Shown here one piece after another: positions 10,825-23,700 of a stretch of 64,000 nucleotides of DNA (the first letter of the stretch is position 1; the number at the start of each line of letters is the position of its first letter). Source of the DNA: Paragyromitra xinjiangensis. Its lineage: Eukaryota; Ascomycota; Pezizomycetes; Pezizales; Discinaceae. The position numbers and the translations under genes are program-made. The notes beneath the pieces were generated by a model. It was not told the origin of the DNA, did not search any database, and saw only the letters and a list, made by a program, of their open reading frames with translations. The DNA lies in assembly GCA_038503065.1 (NCBI GenBank), contig JBCAMK010000010.1, positions 62,001-126,000 on the forward strand. The letters run 5' to 3'.

Positions 10825-13634
10825 GCGTTTATTGGGGATCAGTTGATCTTGGAGTTTCCTAGTGGAAAAATCACCGGAAAAGAGTTTGCTTTTCAAGTTA
10901 AGGATCAAACTATTTCATTCGGCGATGTCATATTCCTTGCGGGAGATTTTTACGCCAACTGGAGTGTCTTTGGCGATGTAGAGCAAATTAGCGACAAATG
11001 GCTCACCGATCCTGCAGCAAGTATAACACGATTCAAGAAAAATGCAGAAACACTGGCTACAGATTCTCCAGGGTACTTAAAAAGGGTTTTGGATGTCATG
11101 GCAGATGAGCGGAGGATCATTACGGATGCTGTGAAGGAAGGCAAAGACCCAGCACAAGTAAGTGAAGTTAAATGATAAATCATACTAAAACCGTAGGATA
11201 GTTGTGATAAATTTGTATCTGATATTTGGCCGCTGAGTTAGGAATATGCAAGAATTGCGGATGATTTCAACAGAAGATACGCCTTGGCTACCCTCTGGGG
11301 TCCTTACTCAGCTTATCTCAACATTGCGCTGTGCAATTTTGACCATTTCGGGCAGGTTAGCTTAGGAATCTTTCCCTAATATCTATTATTTATGGTTGTC
11401 TGGTTTAGCTACTAATGAGCCAACTAGGATGCCATCTATGCTTATAAGGCTGGCCATACAGCAGCACTAGCTCAAGCTAAAAAGGCTCACAGCACAAAGC
11501 GATTATACGATCTGCGCTATGCTTATTTTCTGGAAGGCTTTGCGCTCCATTTTTTCACCGATCTCTTTTCCAGCGGGCACCTTAGGCCACCACGGAGAGT
11601 ACTTCATACCATACATATAGCTACTCCTGGCTTAGGGGAGGATAGATTTGCTTTACCAAATCCATGGCCAGGCGATGCATGCGCCAAAGAGTTTCATGAT
11701 GAGGACTGTGCTAACGGGCTATTTGTTACTAATTCCTTAAATGAGAGCTGGGCCATGTATGGTGATGGGCAACTGTTCAACTCGAAGAATGTTGAAAATC
11801 TGTCTAAGATCATTCGGGCTTCACAGATTGCTGTAGGTGAAATATGGAAAGTATACCAGACCGGGGATGACAATCCATCAAGCTTATTTGCTCCACTGGA
11901 ATGGGTATATATCTGGCCTAACATTATCCCAAACTTTTTCTGCTGCGGTATACTAACGAAATCTATAGGTAGCTGATCTGACGAAGTTGGATTACCCGAA
12001 GCAGTTTGCTCCGCTATTCACGTACAACACCAATACTAAGATCCTGTCCATGCGGGCAAAGCTTGAGGAACGAGCGAACCCAGAAACAAAAGTCGTTCAG
12101 CAGGGCTTTTTTGGGTTTCAGGGAGCGCTAACAGAAATTAAAGCGTCTGGGACGCATAAAAATCGACTACCGTTGACGCGGGATTTCCAACCAGCAAATT
12201 CCTTAATCCAACTCCAGAAGATTGATGATAGCCTTTATATATCGAATAAATACGGTCCTCTAAAATCTGCTGATTATTCTGGGCAAATTCCAACGGAGAT
12301 CACGAGGTGGAATATATTATCCAGAAATACCCCACCCTTTACGCCTGACGGGTCCAACTGGGCATCCTCATCATACCTGTCGAAGAATTTTGTCTTAGCT
12401 GTTACCGGCAAAGAGCCTGGCGCTGCTACTAACACTGGATACGCAGGGTACAAACTGGACTTTTCCAATACGCTCACAAATCCGATAGATAGGTTATGGG
12501 AGCTGGCTGTTAGTACACCTGTAAAAACCCCTGATACTGTAATACCCGGAATTCTCTCGACTGAATCCGAAGATACTGCATTCACGCCAGCTCCTACTGG
12601 TGTTTTGAATAAACTCCTCGTATTTGATCAGGGTATAGAAGAGGCACCTGTTGATAGGAGCCAACTCACCACGACTGGCGAAGGATTGTATATCATCCCT
12701 AAGGCCCCTAAGAGAGGGATGCTTATTTGCTTAGAGATCATTGCTAACAACGATGTAGAATGATACGAGAGCCTATAAATATCAACGAACAGGGGCTGCC
12801 AGGGCAACTCTTAGCTCGATCATCTGTGATCGACAATAACTCTGTTAAGTGGACACTTTACGGGTGGAAAGGTAATTACGGAACGCAATCAAACTATGAG
12901 TCACAAGAGCAGTCTGGCCCGATACCTTGTGAGCAGTGGTGGAGATACGTAACGGGGAGATTGCTTAACGACAGCAAGACCACCCAAATCGTCAGACTCT
13001 TGTATGGGGATCATGCGGAAAAAGGTTTTATTCTACTCTCCTAAAATCCTATAGTTCAAGTTATCTGCTAATTAGAATACCATAAGACTCTCTCCGAGTA
13101 GATGTTTTGAGAGTCGAAGGGAACCCTCCTAAAGTGAGTCAGGTATCGACAAATAAATACAAAATAGCATTGTGGGGGAGCCCTACGGAGGATCGATATG
13201 TGAAATGGCTTTTGCTTGATGTTTCGCAAGATGGCAACCTCGACCTCGTCACGCTTATCAATACGGACGAGTCGACCTTAACCATCATCGTTTTCCCCTC
13301 TAAGGGCAACTACGCCTTCGGTAATCCAACGATCTCTCAGATCCGAATCCCTAACACGACATTTAATCCCGCATTCTTTAAACCGATATCGGCTGAGCCA
13401 ACGGTATTCGAGTACCCAACTGCCGTCAAAGCAAACACGGGTATACTGCAGCTTTTCGACAATTATGGGGTCCTGGGCGCCCGGCTTCTAGCACCAGTGG
13501 GCTACAAGGACCTCAATTACGAGCTTAAAGGACAAATACCTGCTATTGCTGGCCAAATGTCAGTCGGAGCAAGACCAAGCCTCGCTGGTTTACATCTCGA
13601 TGACTGTCCAGGTTTCCTTACTCAGCCCATTTAA
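10825..13634 (+). CDS. Zinc-dependent phospholipase C / P1-nuclease-fold protein with C-terminal FG-GAP-like region
   Basis: The visible exons are 10825-11157, 11242-11355, 11428-11904, 11969-12687, 12759-13024 and 13087-13634. Every junction is in phase, with branch sites such as TACTAAC before 11969 and GCTAAC before 12759, giving 818 codons. The first exon is missing. An acceptor precedes 10825, an in-frame stop lies just upstream, and the true start is unresolved; an ATG at 10621 followed by a good GTATGT donor is a candidate but its phase does not fit. At 11548 the product reads LHFFTDLFSSGH. This is the H-x3-D-x5-H zinc-ligand pattern of the bacterial PLC/S1-P1 nuclease fold. KEFHDEDCANGLFVTN follows about 70 residues later, as in related bacterial proteins. 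The last exon contains DVSQDGNLDLV, an FG-GAP-like strand. Substrate and location are unknown, and no secretion signal can be judged without the first exon. Confidence 0.7.
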
Positions 13635-15114
13635 ACAGCTGTTTGGTTAATATTAGGCCTAGTTTCATCTAGTAACACTTCTATGTACCTGTCTGTCTAT
13701 CTTTGTTGCTTTCGCTTTCGCTTTCCCCCTTTCCCTTGTTCTGGCGTGAGAGGGCATTGGGCAACCGTTTCATCGACGTACGTACAAGAGTCGTGATACG
13801 TGATATGTCTATCTTATTTTTCAAGAGTAGTTTCGTCTCAAAATTTCTTTCCATTAGAATCCGCAAAGATTGGGATATCAATCGCTCCCTTTAGCAGCTT
13901 ATTGAAGTCATAAGGAGTTAGGCAATTATAAAATTTTCCAATCTTTAGATCTCCCCCAAGCTCAGAGAACCAGCGAAACACAATATGGTTATTCTATCCC
14001 CGGCCACGAGATCCGATTTTGGCATACATGTATGTTTAAACTTTCTCTAATTCCGAAACAGACAGGTATACGACGTAGACAACTGCAAACGTGGCGCTAC
14101 GCCTCCAAACCATGCGCGCACTCACTTTAGAAGTGACTAGCAGAGCACTATTAGATGTTAAAAGGTCATCCAATTGCGAATCCGAATGTGTGGATCGACT
14201 CAGATAATTGAGTTACATCGGTTAGTGGTCTACAACTTTTGCCTCCGGATTAGGCACTGGTGCCTGCTTGCCCTCTACCATAGGAGACAGGTACTTTAAG
14301 AAGGGTAACTCCCTATGAAGGTAGGGTAACGGCGGTCGGCGCTTTTTCCATTGCCAGAGAATACGGCCGAGCGTGGGTTAGGGTTGTGGGCATTCGAATA
14401 CTAAAATTCCGTCGAGTACACTACCGGTAGCACGTGCATTTTAATATACTGTAATAGCTCACTCTTTGATTTGAATCTTAAGCACTAAATTCTAAGAAGA
14501 GCTCAAAAGAAGTTGTATTGTATGATGATCCTAGCTACGAAAAGAAAGATAAACTCTGCTACCAAGCTACTACTATTATGTACCAGTTACTATCTGACAT
14601 ACGATCTCGCAAACAAATATCACCTTTTACTAGGTAGTATGTTGTCGCTTTTAGTAAGATGTTACATTTAAACCAATATGTTGAATTAACGTAGAGGTAT
14701 GATTTTCCTGGCTCATAGAGGTACCGGGCTGGTCGACGTCTGGCTGTTTACGATACATGCCGTAGAAACCAGTTGGCATACAAGACTAGGGCATGCCTGT
14801 TAGGGAGGCTCGGAGGCGCTCAGGAGCGTGGAACCAAGTTTGGCCCATGATACCTTATGGAAGTCTACCATACGTGACACATTGTCGACTGGTACCAGCC
14901 GGGGGGTATGTATTTGCTTCACTCAAAACTTTTCACAACGGTTATAGTAAACTCTGAACGCTGAGGTATAAATAGTCATACCATAGATTTAACCGCCTTC
15001 AGATTTCCTAAAAAAGTAATAAATAGCTCGAGGCCGAAATTCCCTAGAATAAAAACCCTAGTGCAGCTGCCCGTTTGGGCTACATGGTTCGATATTGTCT
15101 ACCATAAATCAAAC
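13635..15114. other. Gene-poor DNA
   Basis: A short low-complexity CTTTCGC run occurs near 13710. The frames here look random. Nothing else was recognised. Confidence 0.35.
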
Positions 15115-15625
15115 TCAGAATTCAATGATCAAGAACTCCTCATCAAGCACGGGGCCAATAATAGGGGTCAAATGAATATGGCCCCAGAGCTCGTTTCCAT
15201 TCTTCATAAAGAGCCTAATAGTACCCGATACAGCAAATAAATTGATATTGATAATGATTCCGTCCTTCGCATTGCCGCTAAAAGTACCGATGTCAATGCC
15301 CATAACGATGACGTGGACAACAAGAGCAAATGTGGTAAGATTTATGGTGCCGGAAAGCTAGTCCCGAGTAAATCAGTTAGAGTAAACAAGAAAGCTCTAA
15401 TGAGTGTGAGCGAGCATACCGTGACGATCCCAATCGTAATGCTGAAATCTAGATCACCAGGCGCCGGTAGTGTGGCTTTTTGGTTCTGGGACAGCTGAGT
15501 AACTGTGTAATTCCCGGCCGACGGATTTTTGATTTCCAGTATAGCCCCTATAACTCTCAGTTCCAGCTCAGAGGAATATAGTTGATTGGGTGTTTACCGG
15601 AAGCAACCCCAAATGTTTTAGACAT
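15115..15625 (-). CDS. Small three-exon protein of unknown function
   Basis: I do not recognise this protein. The model is 15625-15598, 15547-15420 and 15357-15115, with introns of 50 and 62 nt in phases 1 and 0, giving 132 residues. It starts MSKTFGVASGAILEIKNPSA and ends HLTPIIGPVLDEEFLIIEF. The sequence alternates hydrophobic and polar residues (IIININLFAVSGTIRLF), which suggests a small beta-sheet protein. It has no signal peptide or cysteine pattern. The matching splice phases argue for a real gene, but the middle segment near 15300-15357 (many valines) could contain another intron. Confidence 0.4.
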
Positions 15626-17254
15626 ATTATGTAGGAATGGGTTTCGTTTATATAAGTACGGAAAGGATTTGGTGAACTTTTCTGGAGTGTTTTGAAGGCT
15701 GTGGGAAATAGGGACTGAGAAAGATGCACTGAAGAGCGTAGAGAGAGGTAGGGTGGCAGCCTTTTTATAATGCGAGAGGCTAGCTTGGGTTTCGTCTCTC
15801 GTGCCGCGGTAAATTAGCAGGTGACCTCGAAGCCGATCGGCATCCCAGTTGATAGACCAATCAGCTGGTAATATTCGACCGCATGCAGTGTACTTTAGTA
15901 AAGCATAGTTCCGCCAAGCTGCACCCAACTATGTTCATTGAAATGCTCTAGGATCTGCAACATTGTGCTCCCCTCCCTAGAGACATGATAAGTTGGTCAA
16001 ATTAAGTGTTCTATCAGTGTAATCCGGATGAGTCTGGAAATCCAGTGAATACCTATTAATAACCTATCTTGTTTGGGTAGTGGTTCTCGCTTTTGAGTGG
16101 AGCTCATGTAAGAAAAGAGGTTAGTTTTCTACCCCAGCCCACGACTCCCAGAAGGGCGGCGCCGACATAAATGCCTCATGAATCGAGAATTATATATGCA
16201 TAACAAGATCAATAGTTGAAATGCAGATCGGGTCTTATGAAGCTATGCCGGTAGTTGTGATAACCTATTATACAGGGCCCAGGCATGATTTGCCTCGAGG
16301 CACTGATTGATGGATTTATTGATTCATTCATTCAGTATACCCAATCGCCTAGGTTATAGTACTATCGCACCTGGCCCTGGGTATTTTGACGTAATGTATC
16401 ACTCATTGAGTGATTTTAAGTTATTGACATTGAAGTGTCACCGACATCAGGAAGCAGAAACATAACCTCTTTACCTACTTCCTCTTCTCGAGTTATTCAA
16501 CTCTTAATTAAATTTGCCTATAGCCTCATTAGGTACGTGAGCTTGATAGGAGCAAGAGCTATCCTCATGCTCCGCATCGTGGCTTAAGAAAACCTTTATT
16601 CAGTTTAAAACGTAAACCAGGCGCGGGAGCTGCAAAACATGCATGTCAGTGTGCCGGCGCGCGGTGTAAATAAAGAGAACGGGGAAGTGATGCATATTTC
16701 AATCTAGTAACGCCCGCATATCACACAAGTACTGCCAGCCTTGCCTTGCTTTCACTCCCTGAAAGACACAGACCTCAATATTGGGCTGGATTCAACCTAT
16801 ATATTGGATGAGATACCTAACGATATTTTCTAGACGAAATAGCATTCTAGGAAAGGAGTGATAAGAGAATAATGATTCTAAAACCAATAAGCAGTAGTTC
16901 AGTTCCTCTGACCAGAACCCAGGATTTCCTAAATAACTTGGAACGTACCGAGGGCCTGTTATAGTTAGTGGACTAAACCCTTTAGCAAGTGATATTTTCT
17001 GCCGGAATATGCAAACTAATCTTCATGTGTTGACAGTGTAACATATGCTATATTTTATGCAGGCCTATTCTAGACTATCAAAGACATCATATTTGGGCGG
17101 TGATATACATTCTGGCTCAGCAGTGACCGATAGCCATGGAAGATTGACAATACGCATCAGAATCCTACAGAATGTGCCTATTTTCCAATCGAGTGAGTGA
17201 CTACATGCGTTTGAAGAGATTATCTTGATTGTAGTGGATAAAATATACGCGGCT
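15626..17254. other. Gene-poor AT-rich DNA
   Basis: No gene recognised. Small palindromic words occur (for example ATCACTCATTGAGTGAT near 16398), but no clear element boundary was found. Confidence 0.35.
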
Positions 17255-17378
17255 TACTCGGGGCCTAAAAATGCTTTCTGTCAGCGGGGAATTTTGATTC
17301 GGCCTTATCCAACGCACTGACGAATTGATTCGTCAACTCGCATTCGGATGTTCGGGTTCATCGTATCTTCCCCAAGTA
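17255..17378. mobile_element. Degenerate TA-flanked MITE (CTCGGGG family, copy 1)
   Basis: The left end TACTCGGGGC and right end CCCCAAGTA flank a segment whose right two thirds align with the element at 63138-63270. Shared blocks are (A/G)ATTCG.CCT.ATCCAAC.CA, GTCAACTC and GATGTTCGGGTTC versus CATGTTCAGGTTC. The TA at each side fits a Tc1/mariner-type target duplication. It is non-coding and more diverged than the other copies. Confidence 0.5.
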
Positions 17379-17631
17379 CAAGCTATAGGCGGTGAGCATC
17401 GCTTCTTTAAACGAATCCGATTATCGCGTTGTGTTACGAGGAAAGCTATGGGCGGCTTTGTTTCCTAGGCCTCCCGCCTCACTATTCTCTCTAATTGATG
17501 AGCAAATTCCCAAAACTAAGCTGTTACACGTTTCCCTCCTTTATCTTCATCTCGTTATGCATATAGCCTTCAGACCAAGGCAGTCCATTTGACTACTTCC
17601 GAGGGTGCATCTTTAGGTGACGCTTGAATGA

Positions 17632-17790
17632 ATTAAAGCCCATGTGGGGAGTGTCGGAAACGAGATTGCGGACGGACATGCAAAACGAGGATGCGCGAAA
17701 ACGGCTGATAGGGATGCGTTTATATCCCTGGCGTACCTACAAACGGAAGCAAAGGCGAGAGAGAAGTCATGTGGCAACAGATGCATCAGC
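17632..17790 (+). pseudogene. Relic of a non-LTR retrotransposon RNase H domain
   Basis: The plus-strand frame from 17632 reads IKAHVGSVGNEIADGHAKRG. This matches the H.G..GNE.AD..AK motif at the end of the RNase H domain of Tad/I-like LINE elements. It is preceded by a stop and followed by unrelated sequence, and no reverse transcriptase is nearby. It is therefore an isolated fragment of a dead element of at least 50 codons. The motif match is good; the element family is inferred. Confidence 0.6.
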
Positions 17791-17837
17791 AAAAAGCCGG
17801 GTCTGCGTCTAGTCGCGTCTAGCGCAGCAGGCGCACT

Positions 17838-17960
17838 GGGCTCGGATTTTTTTTAGGCGCTGCGTTAGGCGTATCTCCTAGCATGGCGTACCTGTGGGCG
17901 CGCTAGACGTAGGTCCTATCTTGTCTACGCTCAGGCGCAGGCCTGGAAAATCCGAGCCCA
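17838..17960. repeat. Short inverted-repeat element
   Basis: TGGGCTCGGATTTT near 17838 and AAAATCCGAGCCCA near 17946 are perfect 14-bp inverted copies about 95 bp apart. The enclosed DNA is rich in GCGC/CTAG-like words, unlike its surroundings. A small transposable or foldback element is likely. Confidence 0.45.
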
Positions 17961-18104
17961 TTATATCGGGCGTGCTGGGAGGCACTGGACGTGGCCATCA
18001 CGCTTCTTGTCGCGCTGCTTTATATGGCACTAATAGTCTATTCTGTTCTATGTACATGTAGGACGCAGTTCCACCCATTATCTTGCTTCCGCTGATGATC
18101 CAAC

Positions 18105-18215
18105 TGCCTCCGAATCCACTGCCGAATAGACTGCTGAATTGGCTACTGAATTGGCTGCTTGCTTGCCTCTGAATCCACTGCAGAATTGACTGCTGAATTG
18201 ACTCTTAAATCGACT
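18105..18215. repeat. Imperfect short tandem repeats
   Basis: Variants of ACTGCTGAATTG / GGCTACTGAATTG / CCTCTGAATCCACTGC recur from about 18105 to 18215. This is a decayed minisatellite of 12-15 bp units with no coding role visible. Confidence 0.4.
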
Positions 18216-18549
18216 CTATAGCACAGCATATTAGCACAGTTGGCTGATGGGTAGGAGTAGGGGATTGGAGTGGTGGGGCGAGCGGGAGGCGAAGAGGTGG
18301 GAGGCGAGCAGGATGTGGGGTGTGTGGTTGATATAAGGGAAATGCTGGCGGAAGGCGCGTGTGAGGTCATAACGAGCCTAGGAGGGTCGGGTAATCGAGG
18401 GTTAGGGTTTCGGCTTGGCTGAATTTGCGGCCTTGAGGCAGTAGATGGGCGCGTGTGGGCGTATGGGTGTATGGACGTGCTAGGGGCGAGCAATAGAGCG
18501 ATCGTATGGACGTACTGGGCGTACGAACACTCAGCAACTACATGTAGTT

Positions 18550-20794
18550 GGTTTTTGTAGTTTAATCATTAAAAGCCTCTTCCGATATTTGAGTTACAAC
18601 TGCCTATAAGGTATCCGGGGCCTGGGAATAAGACATGTATCTGAGTGTGCCCCCGATTTTTCGGGAATATACGTAGTTTCAGTGGGTTGTTTGTTGTAAA
18701 TATGTTTTCCTGTACGTGACTTTGTAGAGTCATTTGCTAGGGCGATGTTAGCTGTGGGGCTCGTTTGTTCTTTCTACTTCGTTTCTTGGTCATTATCAAC
18801 TAATAAATTATCTTATCACCTGTAGCTGCAACCTTCACGTCCCCCCTAATTTGACATTTGTAGGATTTGGCATTATAAGAGTTGAGTCTACGAGCATGGT
18901 TTTCCCCAAATGCCTACTTGATAGAAGGGTTAAGGTGGTCGTTGCTACCAAGGCTCGCTTATGCAGGAACTGCTGGTCGATCTCCCGTCATTTCTATCCC
19001 TGCTTCATCTTGAAACCTTCCTAGCCTCCTTCGCCAAATAGCAACGACACCAAACTCTAATGTAACCCCTCAGCACCTTCAACATTCATATACTACCGCG
19101 AAGCTCTTATCCTCAAAGCTACATCTATCTCCTATACAGTCGCCCTCAGCTGCATGATGAATCTAGCCAGGTGATGAATTAGGAAAAATCATATATTATC
19201 TTAGAGAACCTGTCTTGCCAAGCTAAATTTTAGGGGTTATCGAAGTTTAAAAGTGGTTCTTCATTCGAATTCGTCATCCAACCAGATTCGTCATGTGGCC
19301 AGGGGTCGTTGCAGTACCGCTTCTAGACAAGAGATGGTACCTCCAGGCACACCGGCGATAGTGATCCTGATGGCTCCCTCTCACAATCATGTCTTCCTCG
19401 CTCCCAATAGTTTCACCCACCATTATTCTTCGCCATAGGTGCAAGCTCAACGGAGTTCTTCGCAAGCGAAGATGCATCGTCAGTTTTGGGCGGAGAAACC
19501 CTCACCAGCTAGTTTTCTTCAGCTAAAAACGAGATTACATGTGCGATATCGAAGAGAGCATATACATCCCTAAGTGCGAAAGAAGCTGCTGCAATACTGG
19601 ATTCATCTCATGAAGAATCTCAAGACTCGGCAGCTCTAGATTTCAATTCATTAATACATTCGCCAAATCTCATTCTCCATCTATGGGCTTAACGGAATCA
19701 AAAATACTTCTTGAAGGAAAGATTCTCGTTTTCTGGAGTCCCAACGTTGGAAACTTCTAACCCGCTAATAAGCTCCCGAGGAAAAAAATCGAGGCCGCTT
19801 ATCACCTGCTTAGGGAAATGCCAAGCCGTGGCCGCTGTAGCTCTCTGAATATGGCTGGCTGAAAATTACTTTTATTGAGAGATGTGACTGCAGCTCTCCG
19901 AACATGGCTGGCTAAAAATTGCTTTTCCCTTATCACTCAAGGAATTCGGCAAAAAAATTAGTGATCCACCTTATGGGATCTCAGTCCACGTTTCAGTTAG
20001 TTGGTATCTCAGGCTCAGCTCCCATATTCCCCTACTCTGACGTGCGCCCTCGGTAAAAGTGGTGGTAAAGGCCAATTATCCCCTGCTTTTACTATGGGCG
20101 ACTTGTGCCTCTTTCTAATATTTTCTCGATCTGGTAATGGGACTAAACTTGGTGTTTTGCTTTTATCTATTGAGGGAAGCAATTCTCTGGATTCGCCGTC
20201 AGTCTCGGATCTTTATGCCTGATATTGCCCGCTTCAAGTGAGCGGGCTGGAAGGGTTTTCCCGATTTGAGGCGATGAGAGGTGCTTCGAGGTACACAGCA
20301 TCACCACCACTGTCACCACCTCCACCACCATATGGCTCGGAATAGCTCGGAGAGTCCGTAACCCCATTTATTGTGTAATTGGAGTTGGCACATAGCTGCG
20401 CACTGGCCCCAATGCTCTCTTCTGCGTTGCGGGGCTAGATGTTTGGATGCAATTGACTAAAAACAGTCGTTAGATTTAGAATTTTTTACTCACAGCCGGA
20501 GTCCCGGCAGGCTGAATTGATGCCATTCAGCTCTCGGGGGTCCCGACTCTGAGACATCCTACTAATGAGGAAGGTTTTTGGCGCCGAGAGTTTTCTCGGG
20601 AGATATGGGTGCGATATTGATTGCTTCTAGACCACGAAAGCAAACACACACAACAAAAACACTATTTCGTTCCCCTTATGTCAAATCTAGACAATGAGGC
20701 TACCAGCTATAAAATCTGCCTCTGTTCCGCTAATCCTTCATTATTTTTTTTCTCCATAGACCATCCACTTTCTTCAAAAGCCATACACTTTACA
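18550..20794. other. Gene-poor DNA with a short direct duplication
   Basis: No gene is supported. A 63-bp-period direct repeat lies at about 19830-19925 (CTCTCTGAATATGGCTGGCT, then CTCTCCGAACATGGCTGGCT). A weak hairpin with GAGTCCCGG / TCCCGACTC lies near 20500-20555. The last 100 bp form the leader of the large gene that follows. Confidence 0.4.
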
Positions 20795-23700
20795 ATGTCA
20801 TTCAAGAAGGCCGAAACCTACTGGATCGCTGAGTACGGGGATGGAAAAGCCAAAAACAAAGAGGGCGGGGAGTACGATGTTATCCGCCGGCACTGGAAGC
20901 TTAGCCCTGGTTACGTTCCCCACGATCCTCCTGGCGAGATACGATTCCCTATTTATCTCAAATCCGCCAACGTTATGGGAGAGAAATCTGCCCCAGGCGA
21001 AATGTTCAACAGCGAACAAATCTATTTCCTCACCTCCTCCCAGCTTAAGCCGATCCTGGGGAGAAAAAAATTTGAAGCGTCGAATTGTGAGGTTAGAAAC
21101 GTGTTAGATGGTGCCGGGGAGACGGTGGAATGGCTGTTTTTTCAGGAATTGACAAAGGATGCTGCGTGGGAGAAGTTTTACGAGGCGCAATCTAGTGGTT
21201 TTTCGATCCCTATCCAGAAGGGGAAGTGGAAGCTTGAACCCGGGCAGAGATTTGATTTTAAAGTGAAGTCTGGGCGTGAGCTTAAGAGCAGATTGTTAAC
21301 GAAGAACGCTGGGGATTATACGTCAGAGGTGGGGAGTGAGAAATTGCCCCAGGATAAGTGGAGGTTAGGCCACGTGGAAGACATCCAGGAGAGTGAAAGC
21401 CCCCCCACGGGGAAGAAGGTGAAGGGTTCTGACCAAGAGCTTGGTGGAGGCGTGGGGCTTGGTATAAGCGAAGAAATTGCGGTCGATATCCAGAACGGTA
21501 AAGGTAGATCGGATTATGAGCCAGACATCATGGAGGCCGAGAAACCGAAGACTGAGGTTAAGATCAACGGTAAGAAGGATAAGACTAGCAAGGGAACACA
21601 GGGAAGAGAGACGGGGACATCAACCTTCACTGGTGTCTGTTTCCGCGTGGAGCCTGACCCGAAAGATCATCCTATCGCCGAAAAACACTTCCGTCTTCGC
21701 CCCGACCATTTAGACCGGATCTATACTAACGGCGGGAGGGAGAAACCACTTTTCGCACATATCGACATGGTCACCCTCGGCGATATAAAGAAAGGCAGTT
21801 TCCCGTGGGACAAGGGTGTTCCGTACCGCGACGAGATTGGTGTGCTAAAATACATCAAGATGTACGATTACGAAAGTCTTAAAAGTGCGTCTTTATGGGA
21901 GGGGTGGTATAATCAGTCAACGCTGGGCACGGATAAAGGAAGCTGGAAGACGCGGTATACGGATCCGGCCATTAAGTTGACAATTGTGCCCGTGGGAGAC
22001 GGAAGACTGACATTCGGCGAACTGGCAACGATATTTGAAGAGGTGGTCCAGGATACAAATCAGGAATGTGAGGTTGTAAAAGGTCCAATTCTTGGCCAAA
22101 TTCTCGTAAGTATTTAATATCGTGGGTTGAGGTACTTGCTCATGAAGATTAACAGCTTGGCGTTTCACCCTTCAACGACTACTCAACGTTCATCGATCCT
22201 GGGACCTATGAGCAGTACCTAAAATGTCGCGGGGACCGACCAATACCGGATACTAAGGATGAGGTGGAAACCGCGTGCAAGGTGCTCAAGGGACATGAAG
22301 GTCGGAAAGAGGGGCCAAAGTTGGTTACCGCTTCAATTAGAGCTCTAAAAATCACACAAGCACGTGGGAAAAGGGCCGATCTCCCTCCTCATTTGAAAAC
22401 CCAGGGGGGGCTTATGGGAGGATCGGCTGCGAAAGTAGGAACGGCCTTCCGTATGAGAGACCAGAAATCTAACATCGATAGATAGCAGATTCGCTAGGAT
22501 GGCCAGGTGGGAAATCACGGGTCCCGGCGGCCAGGGATGATACCATTCCAGATAAGAAAGGGGTTGTCTGGCCGCCGACAGGAACCTTTGCCTCTGAGGT
22601 TTGTACTATTCCTGTTTTTCTAACACTCTTGGCTAATTTCGTATAGTGGCTGCATCGTTGTGCATTTTCTTGGGGTGGGATTAATGACGATCTTGACTAT
22701 GAAAGCAGTCAGACTCCAGAAAATCTGATTTTTGGCACAAGTGAAACTAACAGCCTTATGACCCGGTATGCCGACCTCAATTCAGAGTTATTTATTCTTG
22801 AGCGTACTGATGGTCCCATCTAGCTTTGAGACAGCCTGGCAGCACTTCGTCGTAGCAGAGGATGCGTACTGCAAAAAGATGCTTAATGGTGAAGTGGTCA
22901 AGGGGAAGCTCACAACGAAATCTCATGGCGTAGATCGTAAGAGAAACACCTTGAATTCTAACAGTACTATCAAGGTGGAGGAAGACAAATGGGAAGAGAA
23001 AAAATCCGATGAAGACGACGACTGGCGCAATCATGCAGAGAAAGCAAAAGCCTCGTGGCTGTGTTATGCCCTCGAGTACACAATGGAGCTGCAGGTCACA
23101 ACTAACGTAATTTATCCTTTGCCGGAGTTTAAGACTGTCTTTTACCCGTTTCAGCGCCCGTTATTTACGGCGGTCGAGGCAGCAGCGGATAAAAGAATTC
23201 TCAGGTTTTTGATCGAGAAAGCGGGACTAAATTTTAGTGAAGTGGAGGATGAGGACTTAGAAGATGTTGGAGAAGAAGAGCAAGTTGATTCATCGAAAGA
23301 CACACAACTGGGGGAAGCGGGGGAAGTCGGGTCATTTGAGGTGGAAGATACGTCATTTGGGGGAATGGTGTTAGTAGGTAATGGGGGTGAGGAGCGATTT
23401 GAGGAGGAAAAGGGCGGATCAGTTCAAGAGATAATGGCAGGTGAAGATGATAGCGATGGGGAGTTTGGAGATAGTTTTTTTTGGAAAACCACCTACACTA
23501 GAGCGGAAAGGTTGTCTTATTCCCAAGTCCTGGAGAACGAACCAGCCCATCTTTTGAGCGAAGTCAATCAGTCGAACACGCAGGACCCTGACGGATGGTT
23601 CGTTCGCGATGGGATGGTAGATATTTCCGTCAACCGTGATAGGTCTGAGGAGCGCGTACTCCATACCCGGCGCCCTCCTACCCCGGACCCGACGATAGAG

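Noticed and set aside
12688..12763. A frameshift in the PLC-like gene
   Set aside because: Explained by a 71-nt intron (12688-12758) with a GCTAAC branch site that restores the frame exactly.
22435..22481. A stop codon interrupting the giant gene at 22483
   Set aside because: A 47-nt intron with a TCTAAC branch removes it in phase.
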